A stretch of 64,000 bases of DNA, taken from positions 3,658,001-3,722,000 of the forward strand of contig OY755181.1 in assembly GCA_963576735.1 (NCBI GenBank). Direction: 5' to 3'. The position numbers and the translations under genes were made by a program. Below the pieces are notes generated by a model. The model saw nothing but the letters and a program-made list of their open reading frames with translations. It searched no databases and was not told the origin of the DNA. Of the stretch, positions 21,284 to 31,857 are shown in pieces. The stretch is from Bedellia somnulentella. Its lineage: Eukaryota; Arthropoda; Insecta; Lepidoptera; Bedelliidae. Positions within the stretch are counted from its first letter, which is position 1, and each line of letters opens with the position of its first letter.

Positions 21284-21338
21284 ATGATTTTGGCAAATTG
21301 TTTTGGAGTCATTGCTTTATTCTTAGTAGTTTTAAATG
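21284..21338 (+). CDS. Candidate first coding exon of a secreted protein
   Basis: ATG in a good insect context (TCGAAATG) begins MILANCFGVIALFLVVLN, a short start followed by an uninterrupted hydrophobic run typical of a signal peptide. The frame reaches a consensus splice donor (G|GTGAGT, GT at 21339) in phase 1, a common arrangement for signal-peptide exons of secreted insect proteins. The upstream 200 bases (21050-21280) are not repeat-derived and include CTCAGTCAGCC, an initiator-like site. No downstream exon is recognised, so the protein is unidentified. Chance remains possible with only 18 codons. Confidence 0.4.
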
Positions 21339-21601
21339 GTGAGTTCTTTTTAAATACTACTTAATAAATAAAAATCTCTTTATATGAAATTTTAAAATAA
21401 TATTTGAATGTTTGAAAATAATACATTAAATAAATCGAAAATACTTTCTATTATTTGACAGGGATTTGATGCAAAGATGTAATAACGAGATAATCACTTT
21501 GTTTGTAATTATACTCTTATTGTTATGCCAATAATTCTAAAATTCTAAAAGTAAAGTAAATAAAATGATTGAATTGAAACAAACTTACAACATCAAATAA
21601 A

Positions 21602-21727
21602 TTACTAATAAATAAAGGAAAGAAAAATCTCGACACAGGCGGGATTTTTCTTTCCTTTATTTTTCTTTGCTTTATTTATTAGTAATAATCCCCACATGAG
21701 GTTTTCATGTACAAAAAGATTTAAAAT
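21602..21727. mobile_element. SC element, short form, 13-bp target duplication
   Basis: Flanked by AACATCAAATAAA (21589-21601 and 21728-21740). Most of the tRNA-like core is deleted, leaving CGACACAGGCGGG between two AAGAAAAA/TTTTTCTT arms. The end GGTTTTCATG plus AAAAAGATTT is intact. Confidence 0.85.
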
Positions 21728-21740
21728 AACATCAAATAAA

Positions 21741-22257
21741 GTAAGAATTATGACACATTTTTTTTCCTTCGGATTTTTTGTAAACAAAGACATGCTTTAT
21801 TTCTTCGCACTTTTGTCATTATCTGAAATAAGTCTGAAATAGTATTTGACAGCACTTTGTTCTTTGTGCAACGAGATTAAGGTCTGTTTTTTGGTTATTC
21901 TGTGGTATCTCTTTTAACAGTTTTTTTCGATGGTCTGTTTCTGTATAAATTTTGTCTCATGTTGACTACAACTACTTTATTAAACGGAAAACCAAAAGTT
22001 ATGTTATAAAGAGGATGGTTTATGACCACAACAAGTTTATGAATATATAATACAGATAACTGTCAAAACTGAGTTTGATTCATCAATCATAATCACAAAG
22101 AGATAAATTGTTATTTCAATGTTTAATTACCAAGGTAATTTATAAGAACCAGTACTGAAAAAAAAATCATTAACATCAACGCGGATTGAATAAAATGTCA
22201 TTAATATACTTGGATTACTAGGCACTAGCAAAAGAAAAATACTCTGCTTGTGTAAAA
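21741..22257. other. Intergenic, no feature seen
   Basis: AT-rich, with no family match. Confidence 0.45.
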
Positions 22258-22509
22258 ATACATACACACATACGTATACTCACGGCAATAAATCCCAAAA
22301 AGGTGTAGCCAGAACTTCAGAGCTAGAAACTCCTCAGCCACATTTGGAAGTTGATAGGGGACAAGATGGTAGAAAGTAAGTATCCTTTGTGACGGGTCTC
22401 CAACTGCATCGCCCAAAAACCACTTAAAATAGCCCCATACCCTTAGTCGCGTCTTACGACACCCGTGGGTAGAAAGGGGTAGTGACATTCTAAGCCGGCA
22501 CTACACGGC
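22258..22509 (-). mobile_element. SB element, B2 subfamily, full length
   Basis: Runs from the TATG-type tail to GCCGGCACTACACGGC. The 5' end differs from the main type (GCCGTGTAGTGCCGGC), as does the ACCCGTGGGTAGAAAGGGG-complement block. Confidence 0.85.
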
Positions 22510-22571
22510 AAATGTGTAAAAATATTTGTTTTAAATAGCTAAGTAGACAAGCCAACGCTTCTCAACCAGGA

Positions 22572-22819
22572 GACATACATACATACATATACTCACGGCT
22601 ATAAATCCCTAGAAGGTGTAGCCAGAACTAAGGAATTCGAAATTCCTCAGCCACGTTTGGAAAGTTGAGTCGGGTAAAGATGGTAAAATAAAGGTTGTTG
22701 GTGATGGGTCTCCAACTGCATCGCCCGAAAATCCCTTAAAAGCCCCAACACCTTTAGTCGTCTCTTACGTACACCCACCGGAAGAAATGGGGTAGTGCTA
22801 TTCTAAGCCGACACTACAC
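22572..22819 (-). mobile_element. SB element, full length
   Basis: Same orientation as the B2 copy 60 bp upstream. The 5' end carries a small duplication (CACTACACTACACTAC). Confidence 0.85.
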
Positions 22820-22828
22820 TACACTACT

Positions 22829-23345
22829 CAAGCAGGAGACTTTAGATCAAATCCTGGCCCTGGCCACCAATGTGTCTATGCTAAAGTTAGATGTGAAGTT
22901 ATTTATCAAAGAGGATAACGGTGAGGAAAGACAAGGATGAGTTTTATTTATATTTATTTTATTTTATTAAAATAGGTACACAAAACAGATTCCAATCAAT
23001 TTAAAAAAACATATTATACATACAAAATTGTTCTAGACGGAAATCCTAAAACATGTGTACACAACTTATTAAAAATTAAATAAGTGAAATATTAAAACTA
23101 AAAAAATGAAGAAAATAGTAAAAAAATATTAATATGAAAAGTTACAAAAGGGGAAAACTAACAAGTAATATTATAAATACAGAGTTAAAGTTTGAAATAA
23201 AGTGAAGCAATTTACAGAAATAACACTTTAGTTAGTTGTGTGTTCTTAAGACCTGTGGTAGGAATTATCGGGGCACTCTGAACACTAGGTCAAAATATTA
23301 GTGCCTCTGCTAATCCGATAATATACGGCGTGAACGTTGATTACA
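22829..23345 (+). repeat. SA copy split by an AT-rich insert
   Basis: The SA head and body piece (22829-22937: AAATCCTGGCCCTGGCC, ATAACGGTGAGGAAAG) and 3' piece (23254-23345: GGGGCACTCTGAACAC, GCCTCTGCTAATCCG, CGGCGTGAACGTTG) are separated by about 315 bp of AT-rich DNA starting GTTTTATTTATATTTATT. The insert resembles the A-rich antisense tail of a LINE, unnamed. Confidence 0.6.
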
Positions 23346-23535
23346 GTGTTTTTTTTTTTAATTTATGAGATCATATTAAGATTAAACTTTTTAAAGTAAA
23401 TCATACATACTTATTTTTTTATGTTCTCAAAATATGTTTTCTTTTAACGTAGAGAGGTTATGTGTCAGGCAAATATATAAAATGTCTGAGGTCGATAGAG
23501 TTTTTAATTAATACCTAATTATAATGGTTGTGGTT

Positions 23536-23793
23536 GCCGTGTAGTGCCGGCTTAGAATGTCACTACCCTTTCCTACCTTCGGGTGACGTAAGAGGCGACT
23601 AAGGGTATGGGGCTTTTTTAAGTGGTTTTTGGGTGATGCGGTTGGAAACCCATCACCAATGATAAATTATTTCTACCAATTTTTTCTTTATTAACTTCCA
23701 AATGTGGCTGAAGAGTTTCTAGCTCTAAAGCTCTGACTACACCTTTTTGGGATTTATCGCCGTGAGTATATGTATGTATGTACGTGGTTTCTC
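23536..23793 (+). mobile_element. SB element, B2 subfamily, full length
   Basis: Starts GCCGTGTAGTGCCGGC and ends ATCGCCGTGAGTATATGTAT with its tail. Confidence 0.85.
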
Positions 23794-24664
23794 AATAGGA
23801 ATAAATATAAATTTTGAAACTTCAGTCACGACTTGAATTACTTACATCCATATATTAATGAAATCCTACAATGCATTGGATATTTCAAGTACGGATTCAT
23901 ATAGTTTCGGGGTTCCTTTGTCACAAACAAAAAGCACTTATTGATTTGACAAATATCCCTATTACATAAGGCACTAGTCTTTGTATCCTTTGTGGGTAAA
24001 ATTGGTTAATGGTACTTATCAATGAACCAAAAATGGAACGGTGAATTATGCTGAAAAAAAGGTTTTTATAATTAATATTGAATGATTTAATGTTAATAAT
24101 TTTTTTCTTGTATTCTCATTTAAAAATACTAAAATCAAAAACTTTCTTTCATAAATAACGATCTCAAAGTTCTACTTAAACAGAAGAGGAAAAAACCGAC
24201 CATTTTTCTTAATGTTCTATCCTCCTGATTGTAATTAGATAACAGGATTAATTCCACTTTATTATGAATTTCAGATTAGCTTTAAGATGTGAATGAAAAT
24301 TTTTGTAATTTATTATTTTGAAATGGTTATTAACCTCTTATTGAATTAAGTTATTGAATATACTGATAGGTACGTATTTTTTCTTTACGGGTTAGTTTCT
24401 TGATCCATTAAATGTCATTGACTTTTATTCAGTGGGGCCAAATATATATGATGAAAGTCTTAAATGACACGTTGAACTCCTCAATTCAATAACCTACGAA
24501 TATTTATGAATAGAAAACATATAAGACTTTTTGTTTGAATCATTTTTTATGATATTTATCAAATATATATGTACAAATATTCAGAAAGAGAGAGCAAAAA
24601 AGATAAATATTTAGTTGTAGTGTAGCCCATTCAAAGATATGTTGTTAAACTGCTCAAAGATTTA
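23794..24664. other. Intergenic, no feature seen
   Basis: AT-rich, with no ORF and no family match. Confidence 0.45.
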
Positions 24665-24995
24665 ATTGTTCACGCTGTATATCCCAGCAGGGGTTGGTGA
24701 AGGTACTAATACTTCTGAACATCACGTGCCATTGTCACTTGATGTTCACTTGGACTGTCTCCCCACGCGATGGTTGCAGGCCTATCGCCGCTTTGAACGA
24801 AATTACTTTCATATATTATGAGATTAAGTACAACTCAGCAATGTGGGTTTCCTCACAATATATTTTTTAAACTCTAATTAACAACACTTATGACTTTAGA
24901 ATAGACACATAGGTGCAGGGCCCGACCTGGAATTTAAATTCCCGCCTATCTGAATAAAATGCGGATGTTATACCTATTAAGCGCTTTATATAAAT
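24665..24995 (-). repeat. SA tRNA-SINE, decayed
   Basis: The order is retained (TTGTTCACGCTGTATATCCC, GAACATCACGTGCC, GCAATGTGGGTTTCCTCAC) but the tRNA head is badly eroded. An older copy than those at 15853 or 38226. Confidence 0.7.
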
Positions 24996-25518
24996 AGTTA
25001 AATATATGCAATAAACATAAAAAATATATCATTTCACTCATATAAATGATTAAAAAACTTGAAGATTTCCAATAGATCTAGTAATTTTTGTAAAACGAAA
25101 TAAAGGTATCGGTACAAGTTCTTATGAATTTAGAGGAATACATTTTAAGAATGAATTAAGTTTGCGCTTCTATGAGTTAGAAGATCTGGTAGTAAAATTA
25201 AATAATGAGTAAAAACGAGAAACTCTTTTGCATCGAAAATGTAGTAATAAAACTTAATAGCTTTTATTTTATCATTAAAATTCGCTTATTTAATTGTATC
25301 TATTTGTTATCAAAAATATTTAAAGTAAAATGATTAAATTTCATAGTGATAGGTTTCTTAATACAATGAAAATCGCCTGAAGTTTAAATAAAATTCTCAG
25401 GAACTAAGGCATGTTATTAATCTTCCCACAAAGGATATTGTTATCTGCTGGAGTCCGAGAATCCATGAAAGAATTAATTAAATGTTTTATAAGCGATTGT
25501 TTTATAAATTACGCGTAG
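24996..25518. other. Intergenic, no feature seen
   Basis: AT-rich, with no family match. Confidence 0.45.
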
Positions 25519-25741
25519 AAGATAATTCCCTAGAAGGGGTAGCCAGAGCCAAGGAATTATAAATTCCTCAACCACTTTTGGAAGTTGAGTGGAAAAAAGG
25601 CGGTAAAATAAAGGTTTTTGGTGATGGGTCTCCAACTGCATCGCCCAAAAATCCAATAAAAAGCCCAAATACCCTTAGTCGCCTCTTACGATACCCGTGG
25701 GTAGAAAGGGGTAGCGACATTCGAAGCCGGTACTACACGGC
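25519..25741 (-). mobile_element. SB element, B2 5' part, tail lost
   Basis: GATAATTCCCTAGAAGGGG to GCCGGTACTACACGGC. The 3' half resembles the main SB type and the 5' half B2, so it is intermediate or recombinant. No TATG tail. Confidence 0.75.
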
Positions 25742-26093
25742 AAAATAGAATTTATGAAGTATAATATTCATTTATTATAATTTAGAATATTATTTATTTA
25801 AAACAGCGCACTATTATATTAAAAAATACTTCGTTTCTTTATTTATATTATGATTAAATATAATGTCTTCTTGGTCTCCCTTACCAAATTGTGCCTACCT
25901 AGAGGCTTACATGATATAAATTTATTTTATCTATTTACATAAGGAAAACAAAAAGCTGTGATACTTAAAATGTGTTATATGTTCATTGCTAATCATATTG
26001 AATAACTTAAACAAACATTTTATTTTGATAAAAATATAAAATATTATTTCCACTAGGCTTAGAATAACAAACGTGAACGTTTTGCGACACTCA

Positions 26094-26231
26094 CGCCCGA
26101 TTTCTGAATTGAGTATTCCAACTAAGAAAAACTTAAGTATCGTTCCGTCGCATTGAAATCTTAACAACTGAATGAGACAAAACGATACTTAAGTCGTTCT
26201 CAGCTTGAATACTCAATTCAGAAATCGGGCG
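26094..26231. mobile_element. MH MITE, 138 bp, TCA target duplication
   Basis: Long terminal inverted repeats begin CGCCCGATTTCTGAATTGAG and extend about 50 bp with few mismatches. Flanked by TCA (26091-26093 and 26232-26234). No coding capacity. The sister copy at 43842 has exactly the same length. Confidence 0.85.
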
Positions 26232-26348
26232 TCAGTCCTCAGACTTCATAGTTATCATATCCGATTTATAGAGGTTACTATTGATATGAATTGTATAAGT
26301 ACAAAATACAAACGAATATAAATCCTTCGGATTAGAAATTATTCAGAT

Positions 26349-26805
26349 ACATACACAGATATACTCACGATGTTAAGTCATTTGATTCAGTAGGCAGATA
26401 CTATCAATCGTCACTTTTTACGAAGATCTAAGCAAACCTCTCTAGCGTTTACATCCATCATTTTTATTATATATCTTCTTTTATTCTTCATACTTTGGAC
26501 ACCTAACTTTTTGAGTAAATTCTCTATTTTGTGCCTAAACCATATCAACAATCCTTTTTCTGTATTTTGTACAAAATCATCTTGCACATCGCACTTTTCA
26601 CGAATCACGCAATTTTATATTATCACATAACCTAATACCCTACCTAAACCCTTTTTTCTGAGGGACCTCGTCTCTACTGCGTTCATTCTGCTCTCATGCT
26701 TCTTCTGACGCACACAAGATTCGATGGCATACATAAGCGTAGGACTTGTTTCTACCATAAAAGCATTCGGGCTTTTCTGACACCTATCGACTAGTCATTA
26801 GGCTT
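26349..26805 (-). pseudogene. RTE-like LINE, C-terminal fragment, broken
   Basis: Aligns in order to the 3' 450 bases of the LINE at 31858. Antisense codons for RMRSL, KKLGVQSMKNKRRYI, MMDVNAREVCLDLRK are visible, with frameshifts and decay. The 3' end reads CACGATGTTAAGTCATTTG in place of the usual CACGCCATTAGTTCCC. Confidence 0.75.
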
Positions 26806-26904
26806 TTATTATATATACTCAGATACTTTTGGAAGATAGGAAGTTAGGTAGTTGAGTTGGGAAATGTTACTATACTACTTCATTTATCTTATGTTTCTAT
26901 ACTA

Positions 26905-27162
26905 GTGTGCTGTGTAGTGTCGGCTTAGAATAGCACTACCCCATTTCTTCCGGTGGGTGTACGTAAGAGGCGACTAACGGTATTGGGGCTTTAAAGGGAT
27001 TATTGGGCGATGCGGTTGGAGACCCATCACCAACAACCTTTATTTTACCATCTTTTCCCCACTCAACTTTCCAAAGGTGGCTGAGGAATTTCTCATTCCT
27101 TAGCTCTGGTTACCCCTTCTAGGTATTTATAGCCGTGAGTATATGTATGTATGTATGTATGT
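26905..27162 (+). mobile_element. SB element with target duplication
   Basis: Flanked by ATGTTTCTATACTA (26891-26904) and ATGTTCTATACTA (27163-27175), a duplication of about 13-14 bp with one slipped T. Full length, tail of about six TATG units. Confidence 0.85.
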
Positions 27163-27175
27163 ATGTTCTATACTA

Positions 27176-28284
27176 CTACGTTTCTAGATAACAGAATCGT
27201 TTTTCTCTTTATAATGGAATATGTAGAGACCGGCACAATAAATTTAGTGACTATTTTTCAGTGTACCTTTTTTTACAAAGTATATAATTTCAAGGAAAGA
27301 AAATATACATTACAAAATATTTTTCTGATACATCCATATTTATGGAATCCGTTCCAGAAACCTTCTTTTTGAACTGATACTACGAACTGAAACCTTTCAG
27401 AGTAGACTTATTAACGTTAACAAAGATTATATAATGGGATGTTTTCAAACCAATATTATATGGACTGAATCCCAGAGCATGTTAGAGAAGCTAATAAATT
27501 TGTAACTAGTGACCCGAAAATTTGCGTAAAGGTTGTATTTCTTTGCGACATAAGTGATTAACAGACATGTATTGAGATTTATCGTTGCCATCTCAAAATG
27601 GACTAGCTTATTAAGAAGCAAATATTTTTAGCCCTTTTTTAGTTCACAGAAACGAAATGTTTTTGTTTCTGAGAATTAAAGGATTATTAAGGCATAGTTT
27701 ATTGCCATATATACTGAAAATCATTAGTAATATGATGATATACTTTAGATATTTAATTATTAATTTGCCCAGGACTCGCGTGTTTACTGTGTTACTAAGA
27801 TTTTGTATATTTTTGCTGGTAGACCACTCCAGCTTCACAATTTTAAAGTTTTATTTTTCAAATATGTAAGATTTTCTCAATCACTAGTCACCCCTCATGA
27901 CATCTTGTGGGATAATGCATATTCTATTTTTCATTTGATGCAAAAATTGTTAAAACAATTCAGTCTTTCAACATTAAGCTAAGAACTTGTTTGTGATTTT
28001 TATCAAATAGCAGTTTTATTGCGTCCACATAGTTTTTTATAGCTGCTCAAATAAGTCAAATCAGTCAATTAAATTGGAAAAAAGTCATTAAAAAAAAAAA
28101 CATTTAAGTTTAGATTTATTGTAAAATTTATCGTAATCATTTTGAAAAGCATACTTTTTTCCATTTTTATTATTTCACTTTATATTCTATAAATTAGGTT
28201 TTTATATAATGTTTCTTCTGAAAAAAGATTGGCTGTAGGTTTAGTCAACTATTGTAGTTGTCAATTTAGTTTTAAGGTTAATTA
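27176..28284. other. Unique AT-rich block of about 1.1 kb
   Basis: Short ORFs here (for example 27644-27869 on both strands) overlap, lack codon structure and look random. A small palindrome, CAGAAACGAAATG / TTTTTGTTTCTG, lies near 27645. Confidence 0.4.
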
Positions 28285-28721
28285 AATCCCACCAAAAACA
28301 TTTTTATGTAAAATGTTGCCAAGACGAGCCCATATGACTCTTACTGTCAAAAAGTTATCAGATCTCATGTAGAGCCAAGCTCCTAATACTACACGCCCTA
28401 ACTCTACAAGGCCTAACTTCACAAACTCTACACCTTAGTCAAAATATGTGGCTTGGCCATTTCGCTACATTCACATCGGCGTAAGGTGAAAAAATAATTC
28501 ACTGTTCATTAATTTTGTTTTATACAATGGTTCTTGTAGTAACGAACGGCCAATCCACATATTTTGACTAAGGTTTTGAGTTTGTAAAGTTAGGCCTTGT
28601 AGACTTAGGGCGTGTAGTGTTAGGAGCTTGGCTCTAGATGAGATCTGATAACTTTTTGACAGTAAGAGTCATATGGGCTCGTCTTGGCAACATTTTACAT
28701 AAAAATGTTTTTGGTGGGATT
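28285..28721. repeat. Foldback element, arms of about 165 bp
   Basis: The left end AATCCCACCAAAAACATTTT mirrors the right end AAAATGTTTTTGGTGGGATT. Inside, GCCAAGACGAGCCCATATGA, GATCTCATGTAGAGCCAAGC and AGTCAAAATATGTGG are mirrored in order. The loop is about 100 bp. No ORF. Confidence 0.85.
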
Positions 28722-29256
28722 TCATTTGTTTTTGTAATTTGTTTGTAACATACTTTTTTTTAAACCAGGAGTACCTATACCTATATATACCTATCAAGTT
28801 TTAGATCAGATTAGACCTCTAGCGTCAAAATTGAAAGTTACAGGTCTCATACAAACTCCCATCCCCTAGTTTAAGGGGTTGGAGGATGAAAGTTACAAGT
28901 TTTATAATTTGTTTGTTGTTTGTGTGCTAATACTAGCTTACATACAAAATTTCAGCTTTCTAGGACATTAGGAAATACCCTAAGAATTTTGATGATCATC
29001 AGTGAGTCAGTGACGAAATCAGCGTTTTTTAGATATAAATAAAATCTGAAGTATAAGAGCTAAAGTAATTAAAACTTTATAGGTTCAATAAGTCCGCTAT
29101 TAACAATATATCCCGAAAATTTTGTTGATCTAGCATAATCCAAACCCAAGTTATGAATGTCTAAAGAAACGACGAAGCGCTTCGAGAAAAGATAGGTAGT
29201 GCCCGTGCGCTTCGCTTGGTTCGTCTTGGCGGGGGCACTACCGTGCCCCCAGATAA
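28722..29256. repeat. Probable dispersed repeat, unnamed
   Basis: GTCAAAATTGAAAGTTACAG, TTTCAGCTTTCTAGGACATT and a GC-rich end near 29190-29250 (GGGGGCACTACCGTGCCCCC, a short palindrome) suggest a mobile fragment. There is no second copy in this window. Confidence 0.4.
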
Positions 29257-29399
29257 CTATTTAAACACCATTATTACAATTCTGAACTGCTGTCGGCTTA
29301 GAATAGCACTAACTTGTTTCTTCCAAATGAGGCTGAGGATTTTAAATTCTGAAGCTTTGTCACTCTTTTGGGGATGTTGGCTTATACGTTGAGTATGAC

Positions 29400-29622
29400 A
29401 AACATACATACATACTCGTATACTCACGCCATTAGTTTTCATTGGGGTAGGCAAAGATATCCACTTTGTAAGATCCTGACAAACCTCTCTAGCTTCGTTT
29501 ATATCCATCTCCATCAATCTTCCCATGCATGCTCTTTTATTCTACATACTTCGGACGCCTGCCTTTTTGAGCACACTCGCTATTTGGTCAAAATGTGTCC
29601 TGTGAAGTCGTCCTCTACTAAC
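29400..29622 (-). repeat. RTE-like LINE, 3' end fragment
   Basis: Tail, CTCACGCCATTAGTTTTC, GGGGTAGGCAAAG, then antisense of the KKxGVRxM and DVNEAREVCQD codons, with an extra ATCTCC near 29505. Confidence 0.8.
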
Positions 29623-30518
29623 ACAAGTTGAGATTTAGTTCTATTATAACCACTTTTATGCGTCGATGAACGTAAAAATGCCTTAATTAAATTGATTTCT
29701 ATTATATATTTTAATCTAAACGTCAAACATTATACGAAACCCATTAATCAAACCATATTTAGCTAAGTAAATCCATTCGGAATCTTGCGATGAAAGTGTA
29801 ATATTTCGCTTGTGTTAATAATGACTTTATATTTTAATCTTTTTCCCAATGATTAAAAATATATAAAATAATAAAATAATGTATAAAACTTACTAACACC
29901 TATTTTTTTAGCTTATCAGTTGGAGTAGTAATTATTATACATGAATTGTTTACTACAGGAAAATATTGTAGGGAGCAAATGCGTATAAGTTACATGAACC
30001 AATATCTTTACTTACAATTTTGACAGTTTGTCCGTCTGACAGATTGATCAGACATTGTAAGAAAACTGATCTAAATCATTCGAGCAAATTAGTAACAGTA
30101 ATGTTCTCAAACAAATTCAAAAAGATTAACAAATCTATAGTTATACGTATAAACCGAATGACGGAGAACGAGATACTGTGAAAAGATTATTCGACTGCGT
30201 ACAAAGGCAAAGTAAATATTCATTAAATGGGAATTTAGCAGAGGTATAAGGTATACTCGTGTTCTTTGCCGCAATTTAATAGAAAGATTACTTGTTTAAT
30301 TTCACTCAGAGTTTTTATTTCAGTTACGTCCAATTTGGCGTTGCCGTGATTGTTTTTGTAATTTTTTTTCTTTTGTTATGGTGGTAGATATGCAAAATTA
30401 CTTATATTCAGTCGGCTTAGTTAATAATTATTAGATCAATAAAAGCGTTATTTTATTGTATGATTTTTTAATATTGAGTTTTGACGTTGATCAATAAATT
30501 ATTTTAAGCTTAACTTAT
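29623..30518. other. Intergenic, no feature seen
   Basis: AT-rich, with no family match. Confidence 0.45.
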
Positions 30519-30746
30519 TACATACATATGGCTCTAAATTCCTAGAAACGATAGCCAGAACTAAAGAATTATAAATTCTTAAGTCACTTTTGAAAGGTAG
30601 GAAAAAAATGGTAAAATAAAGGTGGTTGGTGATGAGTCTTCAACCGCATTGCTCAAATTCCCTTAAAAGCCCCAATACCATTAGTCGCCTCTTAAGTAAA
30701 TCCACCGGAAGAAATGGGGTGATATTCTAAGCAAACACTACGCAGC
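30519..30746 (-). mobile_element. SB element, decayed
   Basis: The tail region is reduced (CATACATATGGCTCTAAATT). The body keeps AAAGGTGGTTGGTGATG and the 5' end reads AAGCAAACACTACGCAGC. Confidence 0.75.
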
Positions 30747-30847
30747 TCTTATCTTCTCTCTCTTAAAAAAATCTCTTATCTTAAATCTTATTTTGTTATA
30801 TTAGTTAAGATTGGATTTAAGGGACTATTTTATTATATAACTAGTGG

Positions 30848-31801
30848 ATCGTCCCAGCTTCGCACGGGTAGCGTTGTTTTTTTAAATATCTGGGGTTTCT
30901 TTCTTCAGTCACTGCTCAAGCATTGTGAAATTCAGCGCAATGTTTTCAATTTATTAAATTTATAGCACTCCCTAAACAGTGTAGTTTGGTGATTTTATAT
31001 GCGCTTTGATGAACGGTTCAGTATTTCCGTTTAATAGCAAATTTTTAAATAAAACGCTATGAAGTATTTATAACAATCTAAAAAATAAATCATTACGTTA
31101 TTTAGGATGCAACTACTCGCGCCATCTAGTATGTTATATGTAAATTAGTAAAGATTTGGTTTTGATCACGGGCGCGATGGCTTATTTTATGTATAATTTC
31201 GGTGTTTGTCTACCGATTTCTATGATTCTTTTTTTATTGAATAGGTGATAATGTTACCTTTTTTAAATTTGGGATGAGTGAGACGTTTACAAACGTAAGA
31301 GTAAACAAATATAATCAGAATGATCCGAACTGCTAAGCTATCAGGAATTACACGTGTTATTGTGAGCCAACCGTAAAAGATAGACATAAACTGCTGAAGA
31401 TTTTTTTTAGATAATTTTATGAAGAATATTTCCGTCACACATGATTTCTATGTAAGTTTAACCATTGAGGCTGCACACGCGACGGAAGCTTAAAAAATGG
31501 AGTAACTTCTCCCTTTTTCCCAAAATTACCCAAAATTCCCCTTTACTACTCTGCTGGAAAGTATACAAAAACCTGTGCAGGTATATGAAGAATAATTGTA
31601 CCAAGTTTCGTTAAAATCCGTCGAGTAGTTTTTGTTCCCATAAGGAACATACAAACCGACAGACAGACAGACAGACAAAAATTTTACTGATTGCATTTTT
31701 GGCATCAGTATCGATCCCTAATCACCACCTGATTGTTATTTTGAAAATATATTTCATGTACAGAATTGACCTCTCTACAGATTTATTATAAGTATAGAAG
31801 A
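30848..31801 (+). repeat. Dispersed repeat, CCCAGCTTCGCACGGG type
   Basis: Begins ATCGTCCCAGCTTCGCACGG and ends at AGTATAGAA, after (CAGA)n and a GTTAAAATCCGTCGAGTAG block. The start and end pattern is familiar from widespread insect non-LTR or SINE-like repeats, and a relative lies at 56103-57156. No ORF. Confidence 0.6.
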
Positions 31802-31857
31802 TGTATCTTTCTATTAGTAGGTTAAGTTAATATGAAACCGTATTATTATTTCTGACA

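Noticed and set aside
27644..27869. Two overlapping open frames on opposite strands
   Set aside because: AT-rich hydrophobic translations typical of random low-complexity DNA.
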